Below, piece by piece: positions 55,636 to 64,000 of a stretch of DNA of 64,000 nt. The first letter of the stretch is position 1. Each line of letters opens with the position of its first letter. The DNA comes from Chryseotalea sanaruensis (GTDB lineage Bacteria > Bacteroidota > Bacteroidia > Cytophagales > Cyclobacteriaceae). A program made the translations under genes and the position numbers. Under the pieces are notes generated by a model. The model made no database searches and was not told the origin of the DNA. It saw nothing but the letters and a program-made list of their open reading frames with translations. The stretch is taken from contig NZ_BHXQ01000005.1 in the NCBI RefSeq assembly GCF_003990915.1, positions 124,001-188,000 on the forward strand. The letters run 5' to 3'.

Positions 55636-56301
55636 TAAGCCAGGTCGTCTTTTTCTGGTTCGTTCAATGGCCTGTTCCTGTTTCCAACTGTTAATTTTTG
55701 CTTCGTGCCCGGACAAAAGTACATCTGGAACATTCCAACCCTTGTATGTTGCTGGTCTGGAGTAGACAGGAGGTGCTACCAATCCATCCTGAAAGGAATC
55801 ACTCAATGCAGAGGTTTCATCATTTAGCACACCGGGTAAAAGTCTGATGACAGAATCGGCTACGACTGCGGCAGCTAACTCACCCCCTGAAAGCACATAA
55901 TCGCCAATGCTGATCTCACGCGTTATTAGATGTTCGCGTACCCTTTCATCAACCCCTTTGTAATGACCACACAACAAAATCAAATTCTCTTTCAGACTTA
56001 ATTCGTTACTTACTTTTTGGGTAAGTAATTCTCCATCCGGGCTCATGTAAATGATGTCATCATAGTGACGCTTACTTTTTAAATCACTAATGCAGCGATC
56101 AACCGGTTCGATCATCAACACCATGCCAGCCCCACCACCATAGGCATAATCGTCAACCGATTTATGTTTGTCTGTTGCGTAACTGCGCAGGTCAATGATA
56201 TCAACTGTTACTAATCCTTTTTGTTGCGCGCGTTTTAAAATGGAGTCGTTAAAAGGACTTTCGATGAGTTTGGGTAGACAAGTGATAATATCAATGTGCA
56301 T
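55627..56301 (-). CDS. trmD: tRNA (guanine37-N1)-methyltransferase
   Basis: 224-aa knotted SPOUT methyltransferase that makes m1G37 with S-adenosylmethionine. It starts [20 protein letters not shown] and keeps [26 protein letters not shown] and the SAM-binding knot [20 protein letters not shown], then LLPGVLND. Length normal. Last gene of the minus-strand run prmC - hydrolase - DUF4254 - GT9 - trmD. vapC overlaps its last three codons in antisense. Confidence 0.96.
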   Translation of the reverse strand: MHIDIITCLPKLIESPFNDSILKRAQQKGLVTVDIIDLRSYATDKHKSVDDYAYGGGAGMVLMIEPVDRCISDLKSKRHYDDIIYMSPDGELLTQKVSNELSLKENLILLCGHYKGVDERVREHLITREISIGDYVLSGGELAAAVVADSVIRLLPGVLNDETSALSDSFQDGLVAPPVYSRPATYKGWNVPDVLLSGHEAKINSWKQEQAIERTRKRRPGLLE

Positions 56302-56345
56302 GAAGTGGAATTACAATTTACAAATTACGATTTACGATTTTAGAT
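56302..56345. repeat. AT-rich short-repeat spacer between trmD and the GT9 gene
   Basis: TTACAATTTACAAATTACG and then ATTTACGATTTTAGATTT: irregular copies of a 7-bp ATTTACG unit, running into the last codons of the GT9 gene. Similar in style to ATTTGAA at 4233. Confidence 0.4.
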
Positions 56346-57396
56346 TTAAAACCGACATAACTCTATTGCTTATAAGTTGAGGTGTAATGCGAGTCATGCA
56401 GGCAAAGTCACCTCGTGCGCACGTTTCTTTTCCATACACAGAGCAGGGGCGGCAAGTCAATTCTTCAGGACTTATCTGGATAATAGAATTTGCATTGCGT
56501 TGAAAGGGACCGAAGCCTACATCAGGGTGTGTGCCACCCCAGATAGATAAAATGGGTGTGCCTGCCAAAGTCGCGAAGTGCATATTAGAAGAATCTACAC
56601 AAAGCATCAAATCCAGTTTTTGCATCAGGGCGATTTCTTTATGGAGTTTAAGTACACCGGCTACAATGGTTACTTGATTGGGGAACTCGTTTTTCAAGGT
56701 GTTGAAAAAATCAATTTCTTTTTGTCCGCCACCAAAGAGGAAGAAGCGATAGCTTTTTTGTTCAAGAAGTAATCGAAACAGTTTGGCGTAATTTTCAATC
56801 GGCCATATTTTAGAACGGTGCATGGCGAAGGGTGCCACACCAATCCAGGGCTCATTTTTTACAAGATTTTCCGCTTGCAGCCATTGTGCTACTTCGTTTC
56901 TTATATCGGGTTCGCTAATCAGGTGCGGGCCTGGCAAGAGTGGAAAGTTGAAACCACTTTTCTTAAATGCATCGCTGTAACGCTCAACAGTATGCGGTAA
57001 AGGTTTTGTTATCTTGTTTTCAGTTCGGGAAAATTTCTTTTTATCGCTTCTGCCTTTATCGAAGACAAGTGTGGGTGTACCTGCTAAGAAAAAAAGTGTG
57101 CGTAAAATTTTTGTGCGCAAATGATCGTGCTCATCGATCACCAAATCGAATTTCTCAGTTTTTAGTTTTCTAAATAAACGCCACAATCCACTAAAGCCTT
57201 TAAATTCCTTATCAACATCAGCTGCAATTATTTTTACGCTGGATAAATGATGAAAGAAAGAAGTAAACTTCGGTCGTGTGGCTACACTGATTTGTAACTC
57301 AGGATATTCTGCTAACAATGAGCGTAGCACAGGCACTAAAAGCACCACATCGCCCATGGCCGAGAACCGAAGTATCAATATTTTTTTTGGAAGCAT
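56332..57396 (-). CDS. Glycosyltransferase family 9 (heptosyltransferase-like)
   Basis: 354 aa from the ATG at 57396 (MLPKKILILRFSAMGDVVLL); a start 14 codons further up is in frame but adds a non-conserved acidic stretch. The N-terminal GDVV and C-terminal LMLCVDSSNMHFATLAGTP and SIWGGTHPDVGFGPF are hallmarks of ADP-heptose:LPS heptosyltransferases (GT9). It probably adds a sugar to the lipopolysaccharide core. A cysteine-rich end (TCRPCSVYGKETCARGDFAC) is usual for this branch. 117 bp downstream of the DUF4254 gene. Confidence 0.9.
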   Translation of the reverse strand: MLPKKILILRFSAMGDVVLLVPVLRSLLAEYPELQISVATRPKFTSFFHHLSSVKIIAADVDKEFKGFSGLWRLFRKLKTEKFDLVIDEHDHLRTKILRTLFFLAGTPTLVFDKGRSDKKKFSRTENKITKPLPHTVERYSDAFKKSGFNFPLLPGPHLISEPDIRNEVAQWLQAENLVKNEPWIGVAPFAMHRSKIWPIENYAKLFRLLLEQKSYRFFLFGGGQKEIDFFNTLKNEFPNQVTIVAGVLKLHKEIALMQKLDLMLCVDSSNMHFATLAGTPILSIWGGTHPDVGFGPFQRNANSIIQISPEELTCRPCSVYGKETCARGDFACMTRITPQLISNRVMSVLNLKS

Positions 57397-57453
57397 TTTT
57401 TTTAAATCATCGCCTTGGTCCGTGTCTTCACGAACCACATTTTATTCAGATTT

Positions 57454-57477
57454 TCGGTCTGTGGGGACACAGACCGA
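57454..57477. repeat. Perfect hairpin in the GT9-DUF4254 spacer
   Basis: TCGGTCTGTG and CACAGACCGA pair perfectly over 10 bp with loop GGGA. There is no T-run on either side, so a terminator is unlikely. The wording resembles a short palindromic intergenic repeat I recall from other Bacteroidota, but no second copy is in this window. Confidence 0.55.
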
Positions 57478-57513
57478 GGAGGAGATATTTTATAATTTCA
57501 AATTTGAAATTGA

Positions 57514-58119
57514 CTATTTCTTCTGATAAAGCATGGGGTTCAAAGAAGCATCATTGTACATCTTCATCTGCCTGTACACTTTAAATCTACGATTACCACT
57601 TCCTATATCCTCCATTAATTCATCGAAAGCCAATTGCATATCCGTTTTTTGTTCCATTAAAATATTCAGCTTTAACTGACATTTAGCGATATGCTCTGCA
57701 CTGGCATCTTTACGTTCCGTCTGCTCCTGCATGTGATAGATTTTCAGCATTAAGATGCTCATCCTATCCAATAACCAAGCAGGCGTCTCAGAATTTATGC
57801 GTGTACCTGCTTTGGGTGTTACATTTTTAAAAGCCTCGAGGAAAAAGTCGTCAATCTGCTCCACACGGTCAGTGCGATCCTGGTTACTCTTGTCGATTCT
57901 TCTTTTAATAGCTAAAGCCTCAGTGGGGTTAATTTCAGGTAAACGAATAATGTCCTCCAAATGCCATTGTACTGTATCGATCCAGTTTTTATGATAAAGT
58001 AATGCCTCGAAAGAATTTACCGGATATGGATTTTGAATAGGCGCATCTACATGATCCTTCTTATGGTAATCGTCAATACTTTTATTGAAGATGGTGTAGC
58101 ACTGGTTTGCACTGAGCAT
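57514..58119 (-). CDS. DUF4254 protein
   Basis: 201 aa, all-helical by composition, no signal or membrane segment. Recognised as DUF4254 from NSFEALLYHKNWIDTVQWHLED, here seen as ALLYHKNWIDTVQWHLEDI, then IDKSNQDRTDRVEQID and the C-terminal NRRFKVYRQMKMYND. Function unknown. It lies just upstream of the GT9 gene in the same direction, an association that I recall from other members of the phylum, so a part in cell-envelope sugar assembly is possible. Confidence 0.8.
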   Translation of the reverse strand: MLSANQCYTIFNKSIDDYHKKDHVDAPIQNPYPVNSFEALLYHKNWIDTVQWHLEDIIRLPEINPTEALAIKRRIDKSNQDRTDRVEQIDDFFLEAFKNVTPKAGTRINSETPAWLLDRMSILMLKIYHMQEQTERKDASAEHIAKCQLKLNILMEQKTDMQLAFDELMEDIGSGNRRFKVYRQMKMYNDASLNPMLYQKK

Positions 58120-58137
58120 AAAATAATTTTTGGCAAG

Positions 58138-58830
58138 TTACGCAAAGAATTCGTTGAGTGCCTGACCAAGCAAGGTCAAATTTACACGTTCAATCATGTG
58201 AGGTGTTTCCTTCATGATCATAAAAGAAGCATTCGTCAATAATTTGGGGACTTCCTCACTGTGAAAACGATTAACCATGTCATCACTGTCGCCTACTGCT
58301 ACGCAAGTTCGTGTGTCAATGGAGCACAATGCTTCCTCATTAAGCAAAGGTTCACGTCCTAATTCTCGCATTAAATTGGCAGTGTTCCACATCACTTCTT
58401 TCCAGTCAAGTGGTTTGTGGCGTTCTTCCAACACTTTGGCAAAAGCAGGAACTTTTTCTAGTATTTTATCGGGATTGAGTTTCTTCGTTTCGAGTGTTGC
58501 GCTTTCTTCGCTCCAATCGAATTTTGTGCCCAGTGTAAATATTTTATTAATTTTTTCTGGATGATGATGGGCCAACCATAAGGCCACATAACCACCCATG
58601 CTATAACCAAAAATGTTTACTTGTGATAAAGCATTCTCTTCCAGAAAATCAAAAACTTCATCAGCAAAAACCGAAATGCTGAATCCCTTTTGAGATGCTA
58701 CTTTACCACCATGACCACTGAAATTTAAGCCATACACTTTTCTTCCTTGCGCCTCCAGCATCTGTTGAAGTGTTTCAAATTGCGAAGCCGCCCCAAGGGC
58801 TCCGTGCAGTAATAATACGGGGTAACTCAT
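58138..58830 (-). CDS. Alpha/beta hydrolase
   Basis: 230 aa, cytosolic. The oxyanion region is LLLHGALGAASQFE, the nucleophile elbow GYSMGG (Ser around residue 97), the Asp lies in VGDSDDMV and the His in ETPHMIERV. So the full Ser-Asp-His triad is present. Substrate unknown. It overlaps the prmC stop by four bases (ATGA) and is 18 bp ahead of the DUF4254 gene. Confidence 0.88.
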   Translation of the reverse strand: MSYPVLLLHGALGAASQFETLQQMLEAQGRKVYGLNFSGHGGKVASQKGFSISVFADEVFDFLEENALSQVNIFGYSMGGYVALWLAHHHPEKINKIFTLGTKFDWSEESATLETKKLNPDKILEKVPAFAKVLEERHKPLDWKEVMWNTANLMRELGREPLLNEEALCSIDTRTCVAVGDSDDMVNRFHSEEVPKLLTNASFMIMKETPHMIERVNLTLLGQALNEFFA

Positions 58831-59666
58831 CTGCTTGCTGTTACTATTCTTTCTTTACCAAATAGATCTTTAACAATGCTTGTTTTCGTATATCCGAAAC
58901 TTTCAAACATATCGCACATCATTTTACCAAGCTGCTCATTGATCTCCACAAAAATTTTTCCATCAGGGGCTAGAGCATCCAAACCTTGTCTGGCAATTTC
59001 TGTATAGAAAATTAAAGGATCAGTGTCAGGCACGAACATAGCGACATGTGGTTCGTACTTGAGTACATTATTACGCATCAGATTTTTTTCTGCATGCATG
59101 ATGTAAGGCGGATTGCTGACAATAGCTGTTAAATTTTTATGTTGTGTTTTCTGTTCCAGAAAATTTACCTGATCAAAATAAACTGTTGCCTCCAGTTGAT
59201 CAGCATTCTTCCGGGCAGTTGCTATTGCTTCATTGCTTACATCAAGCGCAAATATTTCTGCTCCAGGCATTTCTTTTGCTAATGTCACCGCTATACAACC
59301 GCTGCCAGTTCCCACATCTAAAATAGACACGTTTTTTTTGTGTCCATACTCCGCCACAACTAGTTCTATCAATAATTCTGTTTCGGTGCGGGGTATTAAT
59401 ACCGAGGCATCTACAAAAAACGTACGCCCATAAAAATAAGCTTCATTTAAAATATATTGAACAGGCTCTTCCGTGTTCACACGCTTAATGATGGCATCTA
59501 AAACTTCTTTTTGCGGATCGCTTATCTCTTGCTGTGCAAGAATGCGTGTTCTGTCTGTTCCGTAAAGCTTTTCCATAATCAAAAAGGCAATACTTTGAAT
59601 CTCGTCAGAAGACTCAGGAATCGTAATTTCCTTTACAATGTTGTCGAATAATACTTTGGCGTTCAT
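58827..59666 (-). CDS. prmC: Release factor glutamine methyltransferase
   Basis: Methylates the GGQ glutamine of release factors with S-adenosylmethionine; 279 aa from the ATG at 59666 (MNAKVLFDNIVKEI). The methyltransferase loop is DVGTGSGCIAVTLAKEMPGA and the catalytic motif is VSNPPYIM. RTETELLIELV precedes it, as usual. A start 11 codons upstream lies in the ribD gene on the other strand and is not likely. Heads a five-gene minus-strand operon that ends with trmD. Confidence 0.95.
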   Translation of the reverse strand: MNAKVLFDNIVKEITIPESSDEIQSIAFLIMEKLYGTDRTRILAQQEISDPQKEVLDAIIKRVNTEEPVQYILNEAYFYGRTFFVDASVLIPRTETELLIELVVAEYGHKKNVSILDVGTGSGCIAVTLAKEMPGAEIFALDVSNEAIATARKNADQLEATVYFDQVNFLEQKTQHKNLTAIVSNPPYIMHAEKNLMRNNVLKYEPHVAMFVPDTDPLIFYTEIARQGLDALAPDGKIFVEINEQLGKMMCDMFESFGYTKTSIVKDLFGKERIVTASR

Positions 59667-59674
59667 TAGTTTTG
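59667..59674 (+). promoter_or_regulatory. -7 element of the ribD operon promoter
   Basis: TAGTTTTG, an exact TAnnTTTG match 18 bp before the ribD ATG. It directly abuts the divergent prmC start codon, so the two genes share a 26-bp spacer and the ribD -33 region must lie inside the prmC coding sequence. Confidence 0.5.
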
Positions 59675-59692
59675 CAATACTAACGATTGTCC

Positions 59693-60724
59693 ATGACATC
59701 TCCCGAAGTCTACATGCAACGCGCTCTTGAATTAGCCCAACTGGGTCAGGGTCGGGTGAGTCCTAACCCCATGGTGGGTTGTGTCATTGTACATGGAGGA
59801 AAAATAATTGGTGAAGGCTGGCATCAGCAATTTGGCGGGCCGCATGCCGAAGTGAACGCTATCCATTCAGTGGACGACAAAAGTTTATTGTCAGAAAGCA
59901 CAGTCTATGTTACGCTGGAGCCATGTTCGCACTTTGGTAAAACTCCTCCCTGTGCCGATTTATTACTTGAACATCGCGTAAAGCGCGTTATTGTTTGCAA
60001 TAAAGACACACACAGTTTGGTGGCCGGTAAAGGCATTGAAAAACTCAGGGCTGCCGGTGTTGAAGTAACGGTGGGTGTTAAAGGCGAAAAAGGGCTGCAT
60101 TTGAACAAACGCTTCTTTCATGTAGTTGAAAAGGAAAGACCTTACATTATTTTAAAATGGGCAGAGACTGCTGATGGCTTTGTTGCAAAAGAGAATTACG
60201 ATTCTAAATGGATCAGTAATGAATATTCCAGACAGCTCGTACATAAATGGCGGGGAGAGGAGGATGGCATTTTAGTGGGCCGCAATACAGCTGCACATGA
60301 CAACCCGCAACTCGATGTGCGAGAGTGGACAGGTAAAAATCCTGTGCGAATTGTTATCGATCGCTTTCTAAAGCTTTCCGAAAGGTTACACATCATGGAT
60401 GGGAAACAACCTACTATTATCTATAATGTGTTAAAGCATGAAGAACACCCTAACCTTACGCTTATGCGTATTGACGAGCAGGGTTTCTTATGGCATTTGT
60501 TGAAAGACCTGCATAAAAGAGGCATTCATTCGCTATTTGTTGAAGGAGGCGCTCACACACTGCAGTCCTTTATCAACGAGGGGCTATGGGAAGAAATACG
60601 AATTTTTAAATCTCCCAAGCAATTTAACAAAGGCATTAAGGCACCTCACTTTCATGGGAACCTTCTCCACACAGAAAACGTAATGGGTGATAACTTATAT
60701 ACTTATAAAAGACCAGAAATCTAA
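59693..60724 (+). CDS. ribD: Bifunctional riboflavin biosynthesis deaminase/reductase
   Basis: Performs the second and third steps of riboflavin synthesis: deamination of the pyrimidine and reduction of its ribosyl side chain. 343 aa from the ATG at 59693. Deaminase half: PHAEVNAIH with the zinc His and Glu, then EPCSHFGKTPPCADLL with two zinc Cys. Reductase half from about residue 145: PYIILKWAETADGFVA, DGILVGRNTA, and the late FVEGGAHTL. First gene of a plus-strand run including fRMsr and a MutS homolog. Confidence 0.96.
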   Translation: MTSPEVYMQRALELAQLGQGRVSPNPMVGCVIVHGGKIIGEGWHQQFGGPHAEVNAIHSVDDKSLLSESTVYVTLEPCSHFGKTPPCADLLLEHRVKRVIVCNKDTHSLVAGKGIEKLRAAGVEVTVGVKGEKGLHLNKRFFHVVEKERPYIILKWAETADGFVAKENYDSKWISNEYSRQLVHKWRGEEDGILVGRNTAAHDNPQLDVREWTGKNPVRIVIDRFLKLSERLHIMDGKQPTIIYNVLKHEEHPNLTLMRIDEQGFLWHLLKDLHKRGIHSLFVEGGAHTLQSFINEGLWEEIRIFKSPKQFNKGIKAPHFHGNLLHTENVMGDNLYTYKRPEI

Positions 60725-60769
60725 ATCAGAAAATTTTAACATTTAGCTTCTAAACTCCAATTCCAATAC

Positions 60770-61252
60770 ATGGCCGAAGAACTCATTGTCGCACAAAGTG
60801 CTGATAAAGCTGAAAAATACAAAATACTTGTTCCTCAAATAGAAGCCTTGGTGCAAGGTGAAAATGATGTTGTTGCCAATCTTTCTAATGTAGCAGCAGC
60901 ATTAAAGCAAACCATGAACTTTTTCTGGGTTGGTTTTTATTTAGTAAAAGATAATCAATTGGTATTAGGGCCCTTTCAGGGACCAATTGCCTGTACGCGC
61001 ATCAATTTCGGTAAGGGGGTGTGTGGCGCCTCGTGGAAAGAGAAGAAAACAATTGTTGTTCCTAATGTAGATGAATTCCCAGGTCACATTGCCTGTAGTT
61101 CAGCTAGCAAATCGGAAATTGTTTTGCCCGCTTTTAAAAATGCCGAAGTTGCTTTAGTGTTAGATGTTGACAGCGATGAGCTTAACGACTTTGATGAGAC
61201 TGATGCAAAGGCCTTAGAGCAAGTGATGCGTATCGTTGAAAAATTCCTTTAA
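60770..61252 (+). CDS. Free methionine-(R)-sulfoxide reductase (GAF type)
   Basis: 160-aa GAF-domain enzyme that reduces free L-methionine-R-sulfoxide in the cytosol. The three cysteines of the E. coli enzyme are present with the same spacing: C75 (PIACTRI), C85 (GKGVCGASW) and C109 (GHIACSS). FFWVGFYLV and VLDVDSDELNDFDETD complete the family pattern. Gap of 45 bp from ribD and 6 bp to the next gene. Confidence 0.93.
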   Translation: MAEELIVAQSADKAEKYKILVPQIEALVQGENDVVANLSNVAAALKQTMNFFWVGFYLVKDNQLVLGPFQGPIACTRINFGKGVCGASWKEKKTIVVPNVDEFPGHIACSSASKSEIVLPAFKNAEVALVLDVDSDELNDFDETDAKALEQVMRIVEKFL

Positions 61253-61258
61253 TTTTTC

Positions 61259-63043
61259 ATGACGACTTCTAAGAGACTGCCCATATATGCGCAGCGTAAA
61301 AAAGATTTCCTCCATCAACTTGCTGTAAAGGAAAAAGAGATTGCGCGCATCGCTGTGTTCAGGTTACTGGCAGGTCTTGCTATAGCGGTTTGCATTTATT
61401 TATCTTTTAAAGATCAGTGGTTTATTATAGCAGTTTTCGGGACTGTCTTTGTTTTTGCCTGGTTGGTGCGACTGCACAGCAAACTTTTTAATGAAAAGGT
61501 AATCACCACCAATTTATTGCGCATCAATGAACTGGAGTTAGCTTCTGCAAAAGGTGATTTCAGTAAACAAGAAACAGGATCAGCCTTTACAGACACACAT
61601 CATGTGTATGCTTATGATTTGGATATTTTTGGAGAAGGTTCACTTTTTCAATTTATCAATCGCGCAGCAACACATTCTGGTAAAAAGCAATTAGCAACAC
61701 GTTTAAAAAACCCTTTAACGTCAATTGATAACATTGTAAAACACCAGGAAAGTAGTAAAGAGTTAAGTGAGTGCATCGACTTGCGACAAAAGCTTCAGGC
61801 AGTTGGCATGAACTCACTAGAGACAGCAGAAAGCAGAACACAACTATTGGATTGGTTACAACATAAGCCTATGTTGCCCAATAAAAATATCTGGCGTGTC
61901 TTATTAATGGTTATACCTGCGCTAACCATTGCGTTGGTTGTTGCTGCTTATTTTTCTTCAGCCTTCAAACCTTTTGCAAGTTTATTAGTCTTTTCGCAAC
62001 TGGTGCTTATTGGTGTTTACTTTAAACGCACTACGGCTTTTCATGATTATGTAAGCAGAAAGCATACGATCCTTAAACAGTATGCATCTTTGCTTAGGGT
62101 TTTTAATCTTGAAAAATACAACGCAGCTCATTTACGTGATTTATCAGGTATAACGCATGAAGCAGAAGTGAAAATCACAACGCTTGCTTCGCTTTTAACT
62201 GCTTTGGATGCACGGTTAAACTTCATGACTAACATTGTAGTGAATGGTTTACTGCTTTATGATTTACAATGTGTGTATCGATTAGAAAAGTGGAGGGAAG
62301 AAAATGGTGAGGCGTTAGCGGGCTGGTTAGATGCCCTAGCGGAAATAGAAGTAACAAATAGTTTGGCAACTTATACCTACAACCATCCACATTATGCTTT
62401 TCCTGCTTTTAGTGAAGTACAACATATAAAAGCTGAGGCTTTAGGGCATCCTTTACTTGCTGAAGATGTTTGTGTCAGCAACGACTTTCGTGCAGGTGAT
62501 CCGCAAAGTGTTCTGCTGATTACTGGTGCTAACATGGCTGGTAAAAGTACCTTCTTGCGTACGTTGGGTATTGCCATGGTGTTAGCTTATAACGGAGCCC
62601 CAGTGTGTGCCAAAAGTTTTTCGTGCTCTGTTATGCATTTGCGTACAGGTATGCGTACAGCCGATTCGTTAAAAGATCAGCAATCTTATTTTTATGCTGA
62701 GCTCAACAGACTCAAATCCATTACCGAAGAACTCAGAACTAAAAAGCCTTTACTGATTTTGCTGGATGAAATTCTTAAAGGCACAAACTCAACTGATAAA
62801 CAAGCTGGATCAATGGCGTTGGTGAAACAATTGATTGATCAACCTTGTCTTGCCCTGGTGGCCACACATGATCTGGCGCTTGGCGTGCTGGAAGAAAAAT
62901 TTCCAGAACAAGTTAAAAACTATCACTTTGAACCTACTATTGAGAATGATGAACTCTCCTTCGATTATAAATTGAAAGAAGGTATAGCTGAAAAAATGAA
63001 TGCTACTTTCTTAATGAAGAAGATGGGCATTATTCCAAGTTAG
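61259..63043 (+). CDS. Membrane-anchored MutS-family ATPase
   Basis: 594 aa. Two N-terminal membrane segments (about 32-48, LLAGLAIAVCIYL; 53-69, FIIAVFGTVFVFAWLV) and two more around 210-255 (LLMVIPALTIALVVAAYF, LLVFSQLVLIGVYF) break up a lever/clamp-like helical region. The C-terminal MutS ATPase domain is complete: Walker A TGANMAGKST near 425, Walker B LLILLDEILKGTNS, and the His of VATHDLALG. There is no mismatch-recognition domain I. So it is not the repair MutS, and its place in the membrane is unusual for this superfamily. Role unknown. Confidence 0.85.
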   Translation: MTTSKRLPIYAQRKKDFLHQLAVKEKEIARIAVFRLLAGLAIAVCIYLSFKDQWFIIAVFGTVFVFAWLVRLHSKLFNEKVITTNLLRINELELASAKGDFSKQETGSAFTDTHHVYAYDLDIFGEGSLFQFINRAATHSGKKQLATRLKNPLTSIDNIVKHQESSKELSECIDLRQKLQAVGMNSLETAESRTQLLDWLQHKPMLPNKNIWRVLLMVIPALTIALVVAAYFSSAFKPFASLLVFSQLVLIGVYFKRTTAFHDYVSRKHTILKQYASLLRVFNLEKYNAAHLRDLSGITHEAEVKITTLASLLTALDARLNFMTNIVVNGLLLYDLQCVYRLEKWREENGEALAGWLDALAEIEVTNSLATYTYNHPHYAFPAFSEVQHIKAEALGHPLLAEDVCVSNDFRAGDPQSVLLITGANMAGKSTFLRTLGIAMVLAYNGAPVCAKSFSCSVMHLRTGMRTADSLKDQQSYFYAELNRLKSITEELRTKKPLLILLDEILKGTNSTDKQAGSMALVKQLIDQPCLALVATHDLALGVLEEKFPEQVKNYHFEPTIENDELSFDYKLKEGIAEKMNATFLMKKMGIIPS

Positions 63044-63109
63044 CCTTACGGATAATTCTACTTGTATTTTCTTGGCGCAAAGTGTACCTTCCTTATCAAA
63101 TGTATCGGT

Positions 63110-64000
63110 ATGGAAAATGTATCACGCAGAAAGTGGTTTAAATCAGCAGCAGGTTTAACAGTAGGTTTTGTTTCAATTCCTGCACTTGTAGACCAATTAA
63201 TGGCTGCGCCAGTCAGCGAAGCTGAGCGGCTACATACTTCATCAATTTTAAAAGATGGCATTGTCAGATTGGGGTCAAATGAAAACCCTTACGGCCCATC
63301 ACCCAAGGCGCGTGAGGCTATTGTTGCATCATTAAACGAAGGCAATCGATATGCCTTTGAAGCAACTACTTCATTTAAAAAATTCCTTGCCCAAAAAGAG
63401 GGGGTAACTCCTGATCATATTATGATTGGCAATGGTTCGAGTGAATTACTTTGTGTGGCTGGAATAGGCGTTGGCTTAGAAGGTAAACGTGTGGTATCAC
63501 CTTTTCCAACTTTCCGCTTGCTTATGGATTTTGCTGAAAGAATGGGTGCAACCTGGGATCGTGTTGACGTGAATGGTAAACTGGAATTGGATTTAGAGAA
63601 GATAGCTTCAGCAGTACGTTCAGATACAAGAATGATTTTTCTGGTTAACCCAAATAATCCAACGGGAACCCTAATCGATTTTAACGCTTATCAGAATTTC
63701 TGTGAAGAGATGGCGAAGAAGACTACGGTTTATTCTGATGAAGCTTACCTCGAGTTTGTAGAGCCATCGCAACAGCGAAGTATGGTGGAGTTAATTAAAA
63801 AGGGAAGTGATGTAATTGTATCGCGCACTTTTTCAAAAATATACGGTTTGGCTGGTTTGCGTTTGGGTTATGTTATTGCGCAACCTGATCGTATTAAGCA
63901 GATGAGTAAATATCAGATGGGTGGTGGTATTAATATTAACCAGGCTGTGTTGGCTGCTGCTAAAGCTTGTGTTGATGATACTACCTTTATGAAAATGACT
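63110..64000 (+). CDS. Tat-exported histidinol-phosphate-aminotransferase-like protein (3' end outside window)
   Basis: First 297 codons of a fold-type I PLP aminotransferase. Starts MENVSRRKWFKSAAG, a full twin-arginine motif (SRRxFK), then a hydrophobic stretch and cleavage near residue 33 (LMAAPVSEA). The enzyme begins VRLGSNENPYGPSPKAREAI, the HisC-like start; NPNNPTGT binds phosphate and the PLP lysine is in SRTFSKIYGLAGLRLGY. Histidine synthesis is cytosolic, so an exported enzyme must have another substrate. It is 66 bp after the MutS gene. Confidence 0.88.
   Translation, partial: MENVSRRKWFKSAAGLTVGFVSIPALVDQLMAAPVSEAERLHTSSILKDGIVRLGSNENPYGPSPKAREAIVASLNEGNRYAFEATTSFKKFLAQKEGVTPDHIMIGNGSSELLCVAGIGVGLEGKRVVSPFPTFRLLMDFAERMGATWDRVDVNGKLELDLEKIASAVRSDTRMIFLVNPNNPTGTLIDFNAYQNFCEEMAKKTTVYSDEAYLEFVEPSQQRSMVELIKKGSDVIVSRTFSKIYGLAGLRLGYVIAQPDRIKQMSKYQMGGGININQAVLAAAKACVDDTTFMKMT

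Overview
The window looks like chromosomal DNA of a member of the Bacteroidota, most likely of the Cytophagia. The reasons are three SusC/SusD outer-membrane pairs, a DUF1735 lipoprotein, DUF4249 and DUF4254 proteins, a C-terminal type IX secretion (Por) sorting domain, an AccD without zinc-ribbon cysteines, and TAnnTTTG-type -7 elements in front of genes that lack a Shine-Dalgarno sequence. The DNA is moderately AT-rich. I see no rRNA, tRNA, CRISPR array, transposase or prophage.

Layout. 1-3099 (minus) holds class I ribonucleotide reductase, nrdB then nrdA, with nrdA running off the left edge. 3906-4535 (plus) is rplU-rpmA. 4961-11421 is SusC/SusD pair 1 with two extra surface lipoproteins. 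11658-16292 is pair 2. 16371-22098 is a three-gene set of a different TonB-dependent transducer, a DUF4249 lipoprotein and an MG2-like protein. 22207-29190 is pair 3, whose SusC is frameshifted, bracketed by a decayed hemE copy on the left and the intact hemE on the right. 29212-38444 is mixed: two tandem secreted paralogs, a GAF/PAS membrane sensor, an MFS and NadR-like kinase pair, a Tat-exported amine oxidase, then a decay zone with a membrane LuxR regulator, an SRPBCC protein, a rearranged duplicate of amine oxidase and luxR sequence, and a frameshifted lipoprotein gene. 38625-41744 is a two-copy LamG-like T9SS cargo. 41760-47388 (minus) is a tight TetR / ABC / HlyD / TolC operon whose ABC subunit has lost most catalytic motifs.

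The right third is mostly housekeeping. It holds a lysine/saccharopine-type dehydrogenase, gltX, RidA, accD, fbaB and rplS, then a vapBC module sitting antisense between rplS and trmD, then a GT9 / DUF4254 / hydrolase / prmC operon. The plus-strand run ribD, fRMsr, a membrane-anchored MutS homolog and a Tat-exported HisC-like aminotransferase runs off the right edge.

How the parts fit. The left half is about uptake at the outer membrane: each SusC barrel pairs with a SusD lid and some with accessory lipoproteins. No glycoside hydrolase or peptidase lies near any pair, so substrates cannot be read from context. Several loci record gene decay: a hemE remnant, a broken SusC, a permuted duplication and a frameshifted lipoprotein. 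All product names come from reading the sequence; no database search was run.
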